From positions 3,544,501-3,608,500 of the forward strand of contig NZ_CP076134.1 in NCBI RefSeq assembly GCF_018736085.1: a DNA stretch of 64,000 bases, written 5' to 3'. The notes under the pieces are model-generated. The model was not told the origin of the DNA and made no database searches. It saw only the letters and a program-made list of their open reading frames with translations. The stretch is from Bradyrhizobium sediminis (GTDB lineage: Bacteria > Pseudomonadota > Alphaproteobacteria > Rhizobiales > Xanthobacteraceae). Position 1 is the first letter of the stretch. Every line of letters begins with the position of its first letter. Below are positions 1 through 8,287 of the stretch, in pieces. A program made the position numbers and the translations under genes.

Positions 1-726
1 GGCTGCGGCCTTTTGATCGGCGCGTTCTCGATGACCGGCGTGGTCTCCAGCCTCGCCAACGACCTCCTGCGGATCGCCGGCGACAACGCCTTCCTGCTGC
101 TCGTGATGTGCGCCTTCACCAGCCTCGTGCTCGGTCTCGGACTGACGACGACGGCCTGCTACATCTTCCTTGCCATCCTGGTGGCGCCCGCGCTGGAAAA
201 ACTCGGCCTCAACAAGATGGCCGTCCACATGTTCATCTTCTACTGGGGCATGCTGTCGTCGATCACCCCACCGGTGGCCATTGCCTCATTCGCCGCGGCC
301 GGCATAGCCGGTTCGCCGGCGATGAAGACCGGATGGGAATCGATGTGGGTCGGCAGCATCATCTACTTCATTCCCTTCTTCTTCGTGCTGAACCCGGCGC
401 TGGTGCTGCAAGGCAACAGCCCCTATTTCGAGGGCCTCGGCCTGATGGCGCTGGCCGCGTTCGGCACCTTGTTCATCTGCGGCGGCATTCAGGGCTATCA
501 GGCGTTCGTCGGCGATCTCCGTCGCGCCGGCGCGATGGAATGGCCGATACGGGTGCTGCTGGTGATCGGCGGCTTCGTGATCGCCACGCCCGGCGGCGGC
601 ATCATGCCGATCTCGCAATTCCAGGTCACCAGTCTGGGGCTGGCCATCCTGGTCCCGACGGTCGTGATCGCGCGGCTCCTGATGCGGGGGCAGCCGCTTG
701 TCGCGGGCCAGTTGCGCGTCCCTTGA
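1..726 (+). CDS. TRAP transporter fused permease, C-terminal part (partial)
   Basis: The reading frame is open from the first base of the window, so the gene starts upstream and only about 241 C-terminal residues are visible. The product is almost wholly hydrophobic, with several membrane helices, and contains the DctM-like stretch GLGLTTTACYIFLAILVAP followed by SSITPPVAIASFAAAG. That Pro-Pro-Val-Ala segment is typical of the large TRAP permease, here probably the fused 4TM/12TM form because the tail is long. TRAP systems import carboxylates using an ion gradient and a periplasmic binding protein, which is not seen here. The substrate cannot be told, but the acyl-CoA catabolic genes downstream suggest an organic acid. 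Family call firm, substrate unknown. Confidence 0.8.
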   Translation, partial: GCGLLIGAFSMTGVVSSLANDLLRIAGDNAFLLLVMCAFTSLVLGLGLTTTACYIFLAILVAPALEKLGLNKMAVHMFIFYWGMLSSITPPVAIASFAAAGIAGSPAMKTGWESMWVGSIIYFIPFFFVLNPALVLQGNSPYFEGLGLMALAAFGTLFICGGIQGYQAFVGDLRRAGAMEWPIRVLLVIGGFVIATPGGGIMPISQFQVTSLGLAILVPTVVIARLLMRGQPLVAGQLRVP

Positions 727-764
727 TTGCGCGGCAAGACTAGAGGCGATGAACCCGCGGCGAA

Positions 765-1484
765 CTAGGCGTTGGCGGGTCGCTGCCATTCCATCACGAC
801 GAACCACGGCGCCCGCCGAAAATTGGCCTGGCGCGACGGCTCACCGGACACCGGTCCAGGCTCGGCGAAGAATGTCAGGTTGAGCCCGTTCGCAAGGAAG
901 GCTGCCATATAGGCGGTCAGCGGCCGGTGCCAATTCTCGATGCGGATATCCGCCCACTCGAACCAGAATGGAAATTCGTCGAGATAGCGGTCAACCGGAT
1001 AATGCAGGCGCCGTCCCTCGTCGTCCGTCACCCAGCCCTGCTCCGCGCCGGCCGAGGTAAAGCCGGAGAGGTTTGCGATCAGCAGTGTGCCGCCCGGCTT
1101 CAATACCCTGGACATTTCGCCGACGGCCGTCCTGAAATCGGCGATGTCGACCAGTGTCAGATAGCTGACCACGAGGTCGAAGCTTGCCGCATCGAATTCA
1201 AGCTGCTCGGCGCGGCCGGGCCGATAGTCGCCGGATGGATCGCGTCGTTTCGCCGTCTCCAGCAATTGCAGCGTCGGATCGATCCCCGTCGCGTTGACGC
1301 CGGCCGCCTTCAGCATTCGGCAAAAGCGGCCCTCACCGCAACCAACATCAAGCGCGCGCTCAAACCGACCCTTCCCGACGCGGCCGAGCATGACCGGATC
1401 GAGCACATGCTCGCGCGCCCAGTCGCCCCGCTCCCCCATGGAGTCGATCCAGGCTTGGGCTGAACGATCCCATCCATTGCCCAT
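765..1484 (-). CDS. class I SAM-dependent methyltransferase
   Basis: This 239-residue protein has a Rossmann-type SAM-binding motif I (ALDVGCGEGRFCRML, about residues 44-58), an acidic residue at the end of strand 2 (GIDPT), and the post-motif segment VLKPGGTLLIANLSG typical of Methyltransf_11/25 enzymes. It starts 16 bases after the stop of the carboxymuconolactone-decarboxylase-like gene on the same strand, so the two probably share a transcript. The acceptor substrate is not predictable from sequence. The C-terminal part (PFWFEWADIRIENWHRPL) resembles small-molecule methyltransferases rather than rRNA or DNA enzymes. Confidence 0.75.
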   Translation of the reverse strand: MGNGWDRSAQAWIDSMGERGDWAREHVLDPVMLGRVGKGRFERALDVGCGEGRFCRMLKAAGVNATGIDPTLQLLETAKRRDPSGDYRPGRAEQLEFDAASFDLVVSYLTLVDIADFRTAVGEMSRVLKPGGTLLIANLSGFTSAGAEQGWVTDDEGRRLHYPVDRYLDEFPFWFEWADIRIENWHRPLTAYMAAFLANGLNLTFFAEPGPVSGEPSRQANFRRAPWFVVMEWQRPANA

Positions 1485-1500
1485 CGGAGCGCGGTCCTGA

Positions 1501-2028
1501 TCAGCTCACCACTTCCGTCACCGGCTGCATGTCGATGCCAAAGGTTTCCAGGAACTTCGACGTCATGATGTAGAAACCGACCGAGAGCTGCAACTCGACC
1601 AATGCTGCCGGCGTCAGTTTTGACGCGATGGCATTGAAGGTCGCATCGGTCGGCTTCTTCAGCTTGACGATCTCGTCGGCGAAGGCCAGCGCGGCGCGCT
1701 GCACGTCGCTGAAACAGGTCGCGGCCTGCCAGCTCTCCAGCGCCTCGTTCTGCTCGTCGGTGACGCCGACATTCTTGCCGATGCGCTTGTGCGCGACGAT
1801 CTCGTAGGGCGCCTCGCACAGGATTCCGGTGCGCGTGATCGCGAGTTCCCGCACCACCGGATCGAGTTCGCCCTTGTGCCGGATCGCGCCGCCGAGCCGG
1901 CAGTACTGTTCGAAATAGCTCGGCGAATGCGCCATCATCCGGAAGATATTGGCGTTGCGGTTCTTGCCGAGAATTTCCTTGGTGCGCTCGTTCGATTTCG
2001 ATGTGTCGCAATAGTCGATGCGGGCCAT
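1501..2028 (-). CDS. carboxymuconolactone decarboxylase (AhpD-like) family protein
   Basis: A 175-residue all-alpha protein with the CMD/AhpD-like core: the segment VVRELAITRTGILCEAPY followed by EIVAHKR carries the conserved Glu, a single Cys and a His in the usual order. The Cys-x-x-Cys pair of true AhpD peroxidase reductants is absent. Proteins of this type are common next to catabolic genes and are often annotated as decarboxylases without proof. It is the first gene of a two-gene unit with the methyltransferase. About 270 bases upstream hold no other clear gene. Confidence 0.7.
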   Translation of the reverse strand: MARIDYCDTSKSNERTKEILGKNRNANIFRMMAHSPSYFEQYCRLGGAIRHKGELDPVVRELAITRTGILCEAPYEIVAHKRIGKNVGVTDEQNEALESWQAATCFSDVQRAALAFADEIVKLKKPTDATFNAIASKLTPAALVELQLSVGFYIMTSKFLETFGIDMQPVTEVVS

Positions 2029-2302
2029 GATTCACCTTGGGTTTTTCAGTTCTTGATTGCTTTTTCGGATCGCGGGTTCCATTCCACAGTATCGGGCGGC
2101 TGATCACGGAGCAACATAACCGAGTCAAATTGCCGCCGCATTGCTGTTCGATCTTGAGATCGACGTTCGCTGAGTGGGGACTCAATTCAAGCGAATGCTC
2201 GTCGCGGGGTGTTCCGAGTAAAAAATATCTGAGCCGTCGAGCCTTCGCGGGCAACGATGACTCATGCCCAAGTCTAGGGTGCCCAAGTCCAGGGAGATCG
2301 GC

Positions 2303-2404
2303 ATGAAGGAAGCCAGCAAAAGGGCGGCCTCGGAAGCGTTCGCGCAAATGCTGGCGGTGACGGCCATGCTCGTCATCGCCAGCTTCATCTTTTACGGGTG
2401 GTGA
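2303..2404 (+). CDS. small single-pass membrane protein, 33 residues
   Basis: A very short reading frame preceded by a good ribosome-binding site (agggag at 2291-2296, six bases before ATG). The predicted product begins MKEASKRAASEAFAQ and continues into one hydrophobic helix (MLAVTAMLVIASFIFYGW) that ends at the stop. Basic N-terminus, single helix and correctly spaced ribosome site together suggest a real small membrane peptide rather than noise. It lies in the gap between the CMD-like gene and the DUF35 gene, on the opposite strand to both. No function can be assigned. A longer frame on the other strand (2182-2388) is probably its shadow. Confidence 0.5.
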   Translation: MKEASKRAASEAFAQMLAVTAMLVIASFIFYGW

Positions 2405-2436
2405 CGGATTCACCCTTTTGGGTGAAGGCAAGCAAC

Positions 2437-2796
2437 TCACTTCGCCTTCTCGAAATACGGAACCAGGCGCCCGGCAAACGGCGCGAACCGCGCGGTGACC
2501 TTGTCGCCGATGGCGAGATCATTGTCGCCGTGGGCCATCATGCGAAAGCCCTCCGCGGTATCGACCAGCACGATGTTGTAAGGCACATGCGCGCGGGTCT
2601 CCGGCGTGGCGGCGCGACACACCAGCGAGGTTGCGTAGACCGTCCCCTCGCCGCTCGCGGCTTTCTCCGCCGGGTCCGGCGCGCCGCAGGCGCAGCAGAA
2701 GCTGCGGCGAAAGTATTGCAGATTCCCGCAGGCCGCACAGGCCTGATAGACGATCGCTTCGGCGCCCGTGGTCCAGTCGGCGAGTTTGTCGCTCAT
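2437..2796 (-). CDS. DUF35 OB-fold protein with N-terminal zinc ribbon
   Basis: A 119-residue protein with a rubredoxin-like zinc ribbon near the N-terminus (CAACG then CCACG, about residues 19-37), followed by a small OB-fold typical of the DUF35/ACAC partner family. The ATG at 2796 overlaps the stop of the thiolase gene by four bases (ATGA), showing translational coupling. DUF35 proteins form complexes with thiolase-like or HMG-CoA-synthase-like enzymes and are thought to help bring acyl-CoA to the active site. The partner is evidently the adjacent thiolase-like protein. A longer in-frame extension upstream reads through the thiolase and was not used. Confidence 0.8.
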   Translation of the reverse strand: MSDKLADWTTGAEAIVYQACAACGNLQYFRRSFCCACGAPDPAEKAASGEGTVYATSLVCRAATPETRAHVPYNIVLVDTAEGFRMMAHGDNDLAIGDKVTARFAPFAGRLVPYFEKAK

Positions 2797-3929
2797 CGCA
2801 CCCGCTCCAGGAACATGCTGACATGCGACGACAGCACGCCGCCGTCGCCGTGCAGCAGCGCCATCGAGGCATCGCGCACCTGGCGATTGCCGGCTCGCCC
2901 CGTCATCTGCAGGTGGGTTTCGACCAGATGCGCCATCGCGCCGCCGACGCCGCAATGGCCGTAGCTGAGCAGACCGCCATGGGTATTGAGCGGCACCGCG
3001 CCGTCTTGGCTGAAATGCCCGGAGCGCACCCGCGCCGCCGCCTCACCGCGCTTGGCCAGGCCGAGGTCCTCCAGCAGCATCGCCAGCGTGATCGTAAAAC
3101 TGTCGTAGACCGCGGCGTAGCGCACATCCGATATCGCGACGCCGGCGGCCTGTTTTGCCTTTGCAATCGCAATCTCGGCGCCGAGTTCGCTCAAGGCGGG
3201 CGCTGCCGTGACATGCTGATGGGTATGCGCCTGCGCGCAGCCCCTCACCCGCACGCCGATCCCGCTGGTCGGTTCACGGCTGACCACGAAGGCCGCGCCG
3301 CCATCCGACACCGGGCAGCAATCCAGCAGTTTCAGCGGCATCGCCACCGGCTTCGAGGCCATCACGTCCGCGACCGTGATCGGATCATGAAATTGCGCGC
3401 CGGGATGGGTCAGCGCATGCTTGCGCATCAGCACCGCGAATTCGGCAAGGTCGCCCTCGGTCACGCCGTATTCGTGCATGTAGCGCGAGGCGACGAGGCC
3501 GTAATAGGCCGGGATGGTCGGCCCCAGCGGCACCTCGTATTCGGGATGCCCGACCTGCGCCAGCGCCAGAATCGACGCGTCGCGGCTCTGCCCGGTCAGC
3601 CGGTTCTCGCCCGACACGACCAGCACGTGCCTGACTACGCCGGCCTCGACCAGCTGATGCGCCAGCATCGTCATGGCGAGCCCGGTGGCGCCGCCAACTT
3701 GCACGGCGTGAGCGTAAGACGGCTTGATGCCGAAATGCTCTGCGAACACGGTTGCAAGCATGATGTGCGGGGCGACCGTGGAGTAGCCGCAGAGAATGCC
3801 GTCGATCTCGCTGCGCCGCAGCCCCGCATCGGTAATCGCCAGCTGCGCCGCCTTGCTCATGAGGTCGAGCGAGGATGAGCCCTCATGCCTGCCGTACGCG
3901 GTCAGTCCGACGCCGGTGATGAAGCTCAT
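2793..3929 (-). CDS. thiolase-like protein lacking the usual nucleophilic Cys
   Basis: A 378-residue protein of the SCP2-thiolase-like family, with thiolase core segments such as LLDCCPVSDGGAAFVVS and GLLSYGHCGVGGAMAHLVE. At the position where active thiolases have the acyl-accepting Cys (compare ENACATGSA in the other thiolase of this cluster), this protein reads AVQVGGATGLAM, so Gly replaces Cys. Such Cys-less thiolases paired with DUF35 proteins are known and may act as retro-aldolases or lyases rather than as thiolases. Start chosen at MSFITGVGLT, because upstream codons fall in a palindromic repeat. Translation is coupled to the DUF35 gene. Confidence 0.8.
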   Translation of the reverse strand: MSFITGVGLTAYGRHEGSSSLDLMSKAAQLAITDAGLRRSEIDGILCGYSTVAPHIMLATVFAEHFGIKPSYAHAVQVGGATGLAMTMLAHQLVEAGVVRHVLVVSGENRLTGQSRDASILALAQVGHPEYEVPLGPTIPAYYGLVASRYMHEYGVTEGDLAEFAVLMRKHALTHPGAQFHDPITVADVMASKPVAMPLKLLDCCPVSDGGAAFVVSREPTSGIGVRVRGCAQAHTHQHVTAAPALSELGAEIAIAKAKQAAGVAISDVRYAAVYDSFTITLAMLLEDLGLAKRGEAAARVRSGHFSQDGAVPLNTHGGLLSYGHCGVGGAMAHLVETHLQMTGRAGNRQVRDASMALLHGDGGVLSSHVSMFLERVR

Positions 3930-3955
3930 GGACTTACGACTTCGTGCTCTATCCT

Positions 3956-4060
3956 CGTCATTCCGGGATGCGCTACTTAGCGCAGACCCGGAATCTCGAG
4001 ATTCTCCGATGTGCAATTGCACATCGTAGTTCGCATCTTCGATGCGCCCCGGAATGACGG
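3956..4060. repeat. palindromic intergenic repeat, family 1
   Basis: An imperfect palindrome of about 105 bases between two minus-strand genes. Its ends are GTCATTCCGGGATGCGC and GCGCCCCGGAATGAC, and its middle holds CCGGAATCTCGAGATTC. The same end and middle motifs occur at 20665-20744, so this is a repeated family. It resembles the short REP-like palindromes common in Bradyrhizobium and could fold as an RNA hairpin after transcription of the acyl-CoA dehydrogenase transcript. Confidence 0.75.
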
Positions 4061-4104
4061 TGGAAAATTCCGAGTCATCTCCATCATCTCAATACGACTT
4101 CATC

Positions 4105-5271
4105 TCAATACGATTTGGGCAGGCCCAGCACCTTCTCGGCGATGAAGCTGAGAATGAGCTGCGGGCTGATCGGGGCGATGCGCGGGATCAGGGATTCGCG
4201 CAAATAACGCTCGACATGGAATTCCTTGGCATAGCCGAAGCCGCCGTGGGTCATGACCGCCTGCTCGCAGGCGTGGAAGCCGGCTTCGGCGGCGAGGTAT
4301 TTGGCGGCATTGGCCGCCGGGCCGCACGGCAGGCCCTGGTCGTATTGCCAGCCAGCCGACATCACCATCAGCCACGCCGCTTCCAGCTCCATCCAGTTCC
4401 TGGCGAGCGGATGCTGGATCCCCTGGTTCATGCCGATCGGGCGGTTGAACACGATCCGGCTCTTGCCGTAGGCGGCGGCGCGCGCCAGCGCCACCTTGCC
4501 CAGGCCCACCGCTTCGGCGGCGATCAGGATGCGCTCCGGATTCATGCCGTGCAGGATATATTCGAAGCCGCGGCCTTCCTCGCCGAGACGGTCCTCGACC
4601 GGGATCTCGAAATTCTCGAAGAACAGTTCGTTGGAGTCGACGGGCTTGCGGCCCATCTTCTCGATCTCGTGCACGGCGACGCGCTTCTTGTCGAAATCGG
4701 TGTAGAACAGGCTCAGACCGTGGGTCGGGTTCTTCACCTCTTCCAGCGGCGTGGTGCGAGCCAGCAACAATATCTTGTTGGCAACCTGCGCGGTGGAGAT
4801 CCAGACCTTCTGGCCGTTGACGACGTACTTGTCGCCCTGCCGCACCGCGCGCGTCTTCAACTGCGTGGTGTTCAGCCCGGTATTCGGCTCGGTGACGGCG
4901 AAGCAGGATTTGTCACGGCCGTCGACGATCGGCGGCAGCATGCGCTGGCACTGCTCCTTGGCGCCGAACACCACCACCGGATTGAGCCCGAACACGTTCA
5001 TATGCACGGCGGAGGCGCCGGACATGCCGGCGCCGGATTCCGAAATCGTCCGCATCATGATCGCAGCGTCGGTGATGCCGAGACCCGAGCCGCCATATTC
5101 CTCGGGGATGCAGATGCCGAGCCAGCCGGCATCGGCCAGCGCCTTGTGGAAGTCGGCGGGGTAGCCGCCCTCCTTGTCCTTCTTCAGCCAGTAGGCGTCG
5201 TCGAAGCGTGCGCATATCTTGCCGACGGCGTCGCGGATCGATTCCTGGTTGGCGGACAGTGCGAAATCCAT
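4105..5271 (-). CDS. acyl-CoA dehydrogenase
   Basis: A 388-residue flavoprotein with the usual three-part fold. The N-terminal helical domain includes GICIPEEYGGSGLG, the middle beta domain includes CFAVTEPNTGLNTTQLKT and VNGQKVWIS, and the C-terminal domain ends with MTHGGFGYAKEFHVERYLRE. It should oxidise an acyl-CoA to the 2-enoyl-CoA and pass electrons to ETF. It is four bases after the CaiB-type CoA-transferase gene on the same strand, which suggests that the substrate is activated by CoA transfer before oxidation. Chain-length or branched preference is not predictable. Confidence 0.9.
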   Translation of the reverse strand: MDFALSANQESIRDAVGKICARFDDAYWLKKDKEGGYPADFHKALADAGWLGICIPEEYGGSGLGITDAAIMMRTISESGAGMSGASAVHMNVFGLNPVVVFGAKEQCQRMLPPIVDGRDKSCFAVTEPNTGLNTTQLKTRAVRQGDKYVVNGQKVWISTAQVANKILLLARTTPLEEVKNPTHGLSLFYTDFDKKRVAVHEIEKMGRKPVDSNELFFENFEIPVEDRLGEEGRGFEYILHGMNPERILIAAEAVGLGKVALARAAAYGKSRIVFNRPIGMNQGIQHPLARNWMELEAAWLMVMSAGWQYDQGLPCGPAANAAKYLAAEAGFHACEQAVMTHGGFGYAKEFHVERYLRESLIPRIAPISPQLILSFIAEKVLGLPKSY

Positions 5272-5275
5272 GGTC

Positions 5276-6487
5276 TCAATCCTTCTTGGCGCCGGGCGTC
5301 GTTCTGGTGACGCCGTCGCGCACCAATGTAGCGATCTCGCCGGCGAAGAAGCCCGCCTCGCGAAGAATTTCCTCGCCGTGTTCGTTGAGACGCGGCGCCA
5401 GCCGCGCCGGCTCCGCCGCGGTGTCCGACCAGGTCGCCGACACCTTCATGTTGCGGATCCGGCCTTCGGTCGGATGATCGACGACGGGAAAGAAATTGGT
5501 CGCGACCAGATGCGGGTCCTGCAAAATGCTCTCGAGATTGTGCATCGGCATCACGGGCACATCGGCTTTGACCAGGAGCTCCGTCCATTCGGCGGTGGTT
5601 CGCGTCTCGAAAATCCGCGCCAGCTCGGCATAAACAGTGTCGATATTGGCGGCACGGCCGGCGAAGGTGGCGAATTTCGGATTCTGGCGCAGATCGTCGC
5701 GGCCGGTCGCGTCGAAGAAGGCGTTCCACTGCTTGTCGTTGTAGACGATCACGCAGATATAGCCGTCGGAAGTCTTGTACGGCCTCCGGTCGCGCGACAG
5801 GTGCCGCGCATAGCCGCCTCTGTCGAGCGGCGGCTCGTAGGTGAGCCCGCCCATGTGATCGCCCATGACGAAACCCGCCATGGTCTCGAACATCGGAATA
5901 TCGACGCGCTGGCCGCGCCCGGTGCGGTCGCGATGCACCAGGCTGGCGCAGATCGCGCCGACGGCGGTCAAGCCCACAATGCGGTCGACCAGAGCATTCG
6001 GAACATAACGCGGCGTGTCGTCGCCGCCGACCGCCATCAGATGCGCCAGCGCCGAGCCGCCCTGGATCAGGTCGTCATAAGCGGGCTTGGCGGCATAGGG
6101 ACCGTCCTGGCCGAAGCCGAACACGCCGGCATAGATCAGCCGCGGGTTGAGTTCTGAGACCACGTCGTAGCCGAGTTGCAGTCGCGCCATCGCCTGCGGG
6201 CGGACGTTGTAGACCAGCACGTCGGCGGTCTTGATCAGCCGCAGCACCGCGTCGCGTCCCGCCGGCTGCTTGAGGTCGAGGCAGAGGCTGCGCTTGCTGC
6301 GATTGGTGTTGAGGAACACCGGCCCCATGCCGGGATGCCGGGTCGGCCCGATCTGCCGCGTCACGTCGCCCTCGAGCGCCTCGATCTTGATGACGTCGGC
6401 GCCGTAGTCGCCGAGCATCTGGGTGGCATAGGGCCCCATCAGCACGGTCGTCATGTCGATGACCTTGATGCCCTCGAGCGGTCCCAT
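5276..6487 (-). CDS. CaiB/BaiF family (class III) CoA-transferase
   Basis: A 403-residue protein beginning MGPLEGIKVIDMTTVLMGPYA, the typical class III N-terminus. The catalytic Asp is most likely Asp168 in NALVDRIVGL, which in family members forms an acyl anhydride with the donor. Other family hallmarks are NTNRSKRSLCLDLK and GQRVDIPMFETMAGF. Length is normal. It is followed closely by the acyl-CoA dehydrogenase, so the pair probably activates and then oxidises a carboxylic acid. Donor and acceptor are unknown. Confidence 0.9.
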   Translation of the reverse strand: MGPLEGIKVIDMTTVLMGPYATQMLGDYGADVIKIEALEGDVTRQIGPTRHPGMGPVFLNTNRSKRSLCLDLKQPAGRDAVLRLIKTADVLVYNVRPQAMARLQLGYDVVSELNPRLIYAGVFGFGQDGPYAAKPAYDDLIQGGSALAHLMAVGGDDTPRYVPNALVDRIVGLTAVGAICASLVHRDRTGRGQRVDIPMFETMAGFVMGDHMGGLTYEPPLDRGGYARHLSRDRRPYKTSDGYICVIVYNDKQWNAFFDATGRDDLRQNPKFATFAGRAANIDTVYAELARIFETRTTAEWTELLVKADVPVMPMHNLESILQDPHLVATNFFPVVDHPTEGRIRNMKVSATWSDTAAEPARLAPRLNEHGEEILREAGFFAGEIATLVRDGVTRTTPGAKKD

Positions 6488-6613
6488 GGCGTTATTTGCT
6501 CCCGATGCGGCGGTTTTCGCCGCGGTTTTTGTTGCTCGGGCCTAGTAACGGCAGCGCGCAGGCAAGATCAAGGGCGTGGCGGGTATGGGCGTATGCGTGG
6601 AGGCACCCATCTA

Positions 6614-6743
6614 CGTCGTCCCGGCCAAGCGAAGCGCGAGCCGGGACCCATACTCCGTGAAGTCGCTAATTTGCGCTGGGGTTAGTTGCCTCACACCAAC
6701 TAAAGCCGGTGGTTGATGGGTCCCCGCGTCCGCGGGGACGACG
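6614..6743. repeat. palindromic intergenic repeat, family 3
   Basis: In the 261-base gap between the CoA ligase stop and the CaiB gene start there are two facing arms, CGTCGTCCCGGCCAAGCG at the left and CCGCGGGGACGACG at the right, with an inner GAGCCGGGACCCATACTC block and TGGGTCCCCGCG. It has the same design as the other palindromes in this window, but the terminal motif is GTCGTCCC rather than GTCATTCC or GTCATTGC. No gene is evident in the gap. Confidence 0.65.
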
Positions 6744-6748
6744 ACAAC

Positions 6749-8278
6749 CTACTTCTTCATCATCGCCCGCAGCTCGGTCTTCAGCACCTTGCCGTAATTG
6801 TTCTTCGGCAGGGCATCGAGATAGACGTAGCGCTTCGGCCGCTTGAAGCGCGCGATCGAGGCAAGGCAATGAGCGTCGAGCTTGGCGTCGTCGGGCCTGG
6901 CGCCGTCTTCCAGCACCACGCAGGCGACGACGATTTCGCCCCAGTCGGGATCGGGCACGCCGATCGCCGAGACCTCGCGCACATCGGGATGTGTCAGCAG
7001 CGCCTCCTCGACCTCGCGCGGATAGATGTTGGTGCCGCCGGAGATGATCACGTCCTTGGAGCGATCCGACAGCGTCAGGAAGCCGCCTTCGTCCAGCCGT
7101 CCGACGTCGCCGGTGCGCAGCCAGCCGTCCTTCAGCGTCTCCGCATTGGCTTTCGGGTTGTTCCAGTAACCGAGCATCACCGCGGTGCCCTTGGCCTCGA
7201 CCTCGCCGGTTTCGCCCGATGGCAGCGGCTGGCCGTCGGCGCCGGTGATGCGGACCTGCATCACGCTCTGCGCGTGCCCGACGGAAGCGAGGCGCTCGAG
7301 ATAGCGCGGATGGTCGGTACGCTCGTGCCATTCGCGGCTGAGCGCGGTGATCGTCATCGGCGACTCGCCCTGGCCGTAAATCTGCACGAAGCGCTGACCC
7401 ATGGTGGCGATGGCGTCGCGGATATCGGCGAGATACATCGGCCCGCCGCCATAGATGATGGTTCGGATGCCCTCGCCGTTCTCGCCGCGGCGCTTGGCGG
7501 CATCGACCAGCCGCCGCACCATGGTGGGGGCGGCGAACATCACGACGTTGTCGAGCTGCCGGCCGAGATTGAGCACTTCATCCGGATCGAAGCCTTTCGA
7601 TTCCGGGACGACATGCCGGCCGCCGATGCGAACATGGGGGAAATGATACATCCCCGCGCCGTGCGAAATCGGCGCGGCGTAGAGCGAGGCGTCATCAGGG
7701 GTCGCATGATCGACATCGGCGAGATAGCACAGCGACATCGCCACCAGATTGCCATGGCTGATCATCACGCCCTTGGGCCGGCCGGTCGTGCCCGAGGTAT
7801 AGAACAGCCAGGCGAGATCGTTGACCTCGCGCGGAACCGGCGCCGGCGTCCCCTCGCCATCACGCAGTTTGCGGTAGGCCTCGCTGTCCATCGACAGCGT
7901 CATCATTGCGGCGGGCAGATCGCTCCCGGCTTCGGCCAAAGCCTCGATCGTATCGTCGGAGACGAAGGTCAGCTTGGCGCCGCCATCGCTGCAGATCCAT
8001 GCCGCCTCGCGGCCGTGCAGCTTGGCGTTGATCGGGATCGCGACCGCGCCGATCCAGAAGATGCCATACAAGCACTCCAGATATTGCGTGCAGTTGGTCG
8101 CGAACAGGCCGACGCGATCGCCGGGCGCGATGCCGTAATCGCGCGACAGCGCAGCGCCGACGGCCGCCGCACGCCGCGCGAAGGTGGCATAGTCCGCATC
8201 GAGATCGAAGCCGGTCAACAGCGCCGGCGAATGCGGGCGGAGACGCGCGGTCGCCGCCAGCCATTCGGCAATGTTCAT
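6749..8278 (-). CDS. AMP-forming acyl-CoA synthetase/ligase
   Basis: A 509-residue ANL-superfamily enzyme. The AMP-binding P-loop YTSGTTGRPKGVMISHG is present in the middle, followed by the A5-type segment QIYGQGESPMTI, the hinge region WLRTGDVGRLDEGGFLTLSDRSKDVI, and the C-terminal catalytic Lys region PKNNYGKVLKTELR. It would activate a carboxylic acid to acyl-CoA with ATP. It starts nine bases after the stop of a thiolase gene, so both are in one transcript. Substrate cannot be assigned. Confidence 0.9.
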   Translation of the reverse strand: MNIAEWLAATARLRPHSPALLTGFDLDADYATFARRAAAVGAALSRDYGIAPGDRVGLFATNCTQYLECLYGIFWIGAVAIPINAKLHGREAAWICSDGGAKLTFVSDDTIEALAEAGSDLPAAMMTLSMDSEAYRKLRDGEGTPAPVPREVNDLAWLFYTSGTTGRPKGVMISHGNLVAMSLCYLADVDHATPDDASLYAAPISHGAGMYHFPHVRIGGRHVVPESKGFDPDEVLNLGRQLDNVVMFAAPTMVRRLVDAAKRRGENGEGIRTIIYGGGPMYLADIRDAIATMGQRFVQIYGQGESPMTITALSREWHERTDHPRYLERLASVGHAQSVMQVRITGADGQPLPSGETGEVEAKGTAVMLGYWNNPKANAETLKDGWLRTGDVGRLDEGGFLTLSDRSKDVIISGGTNIYPREVEEALLTHPDVREVSAIGVPDPDWGEIVVACVVLEDGARPDDAKLDAHCLASIARFKRPKRYVYLDALPKNNYGKVLKTELRAMMKK

Positions 8279-8287
8279 CGCTTAGGC

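Noticed and set aside
2182..2388. A 68-codon minus-strand frame beside the DUF35 gene
   Set aside because: It covers the complement of the better supported 33-residue plus-strand frame, and its C-terminal half has no protein-like pattern.
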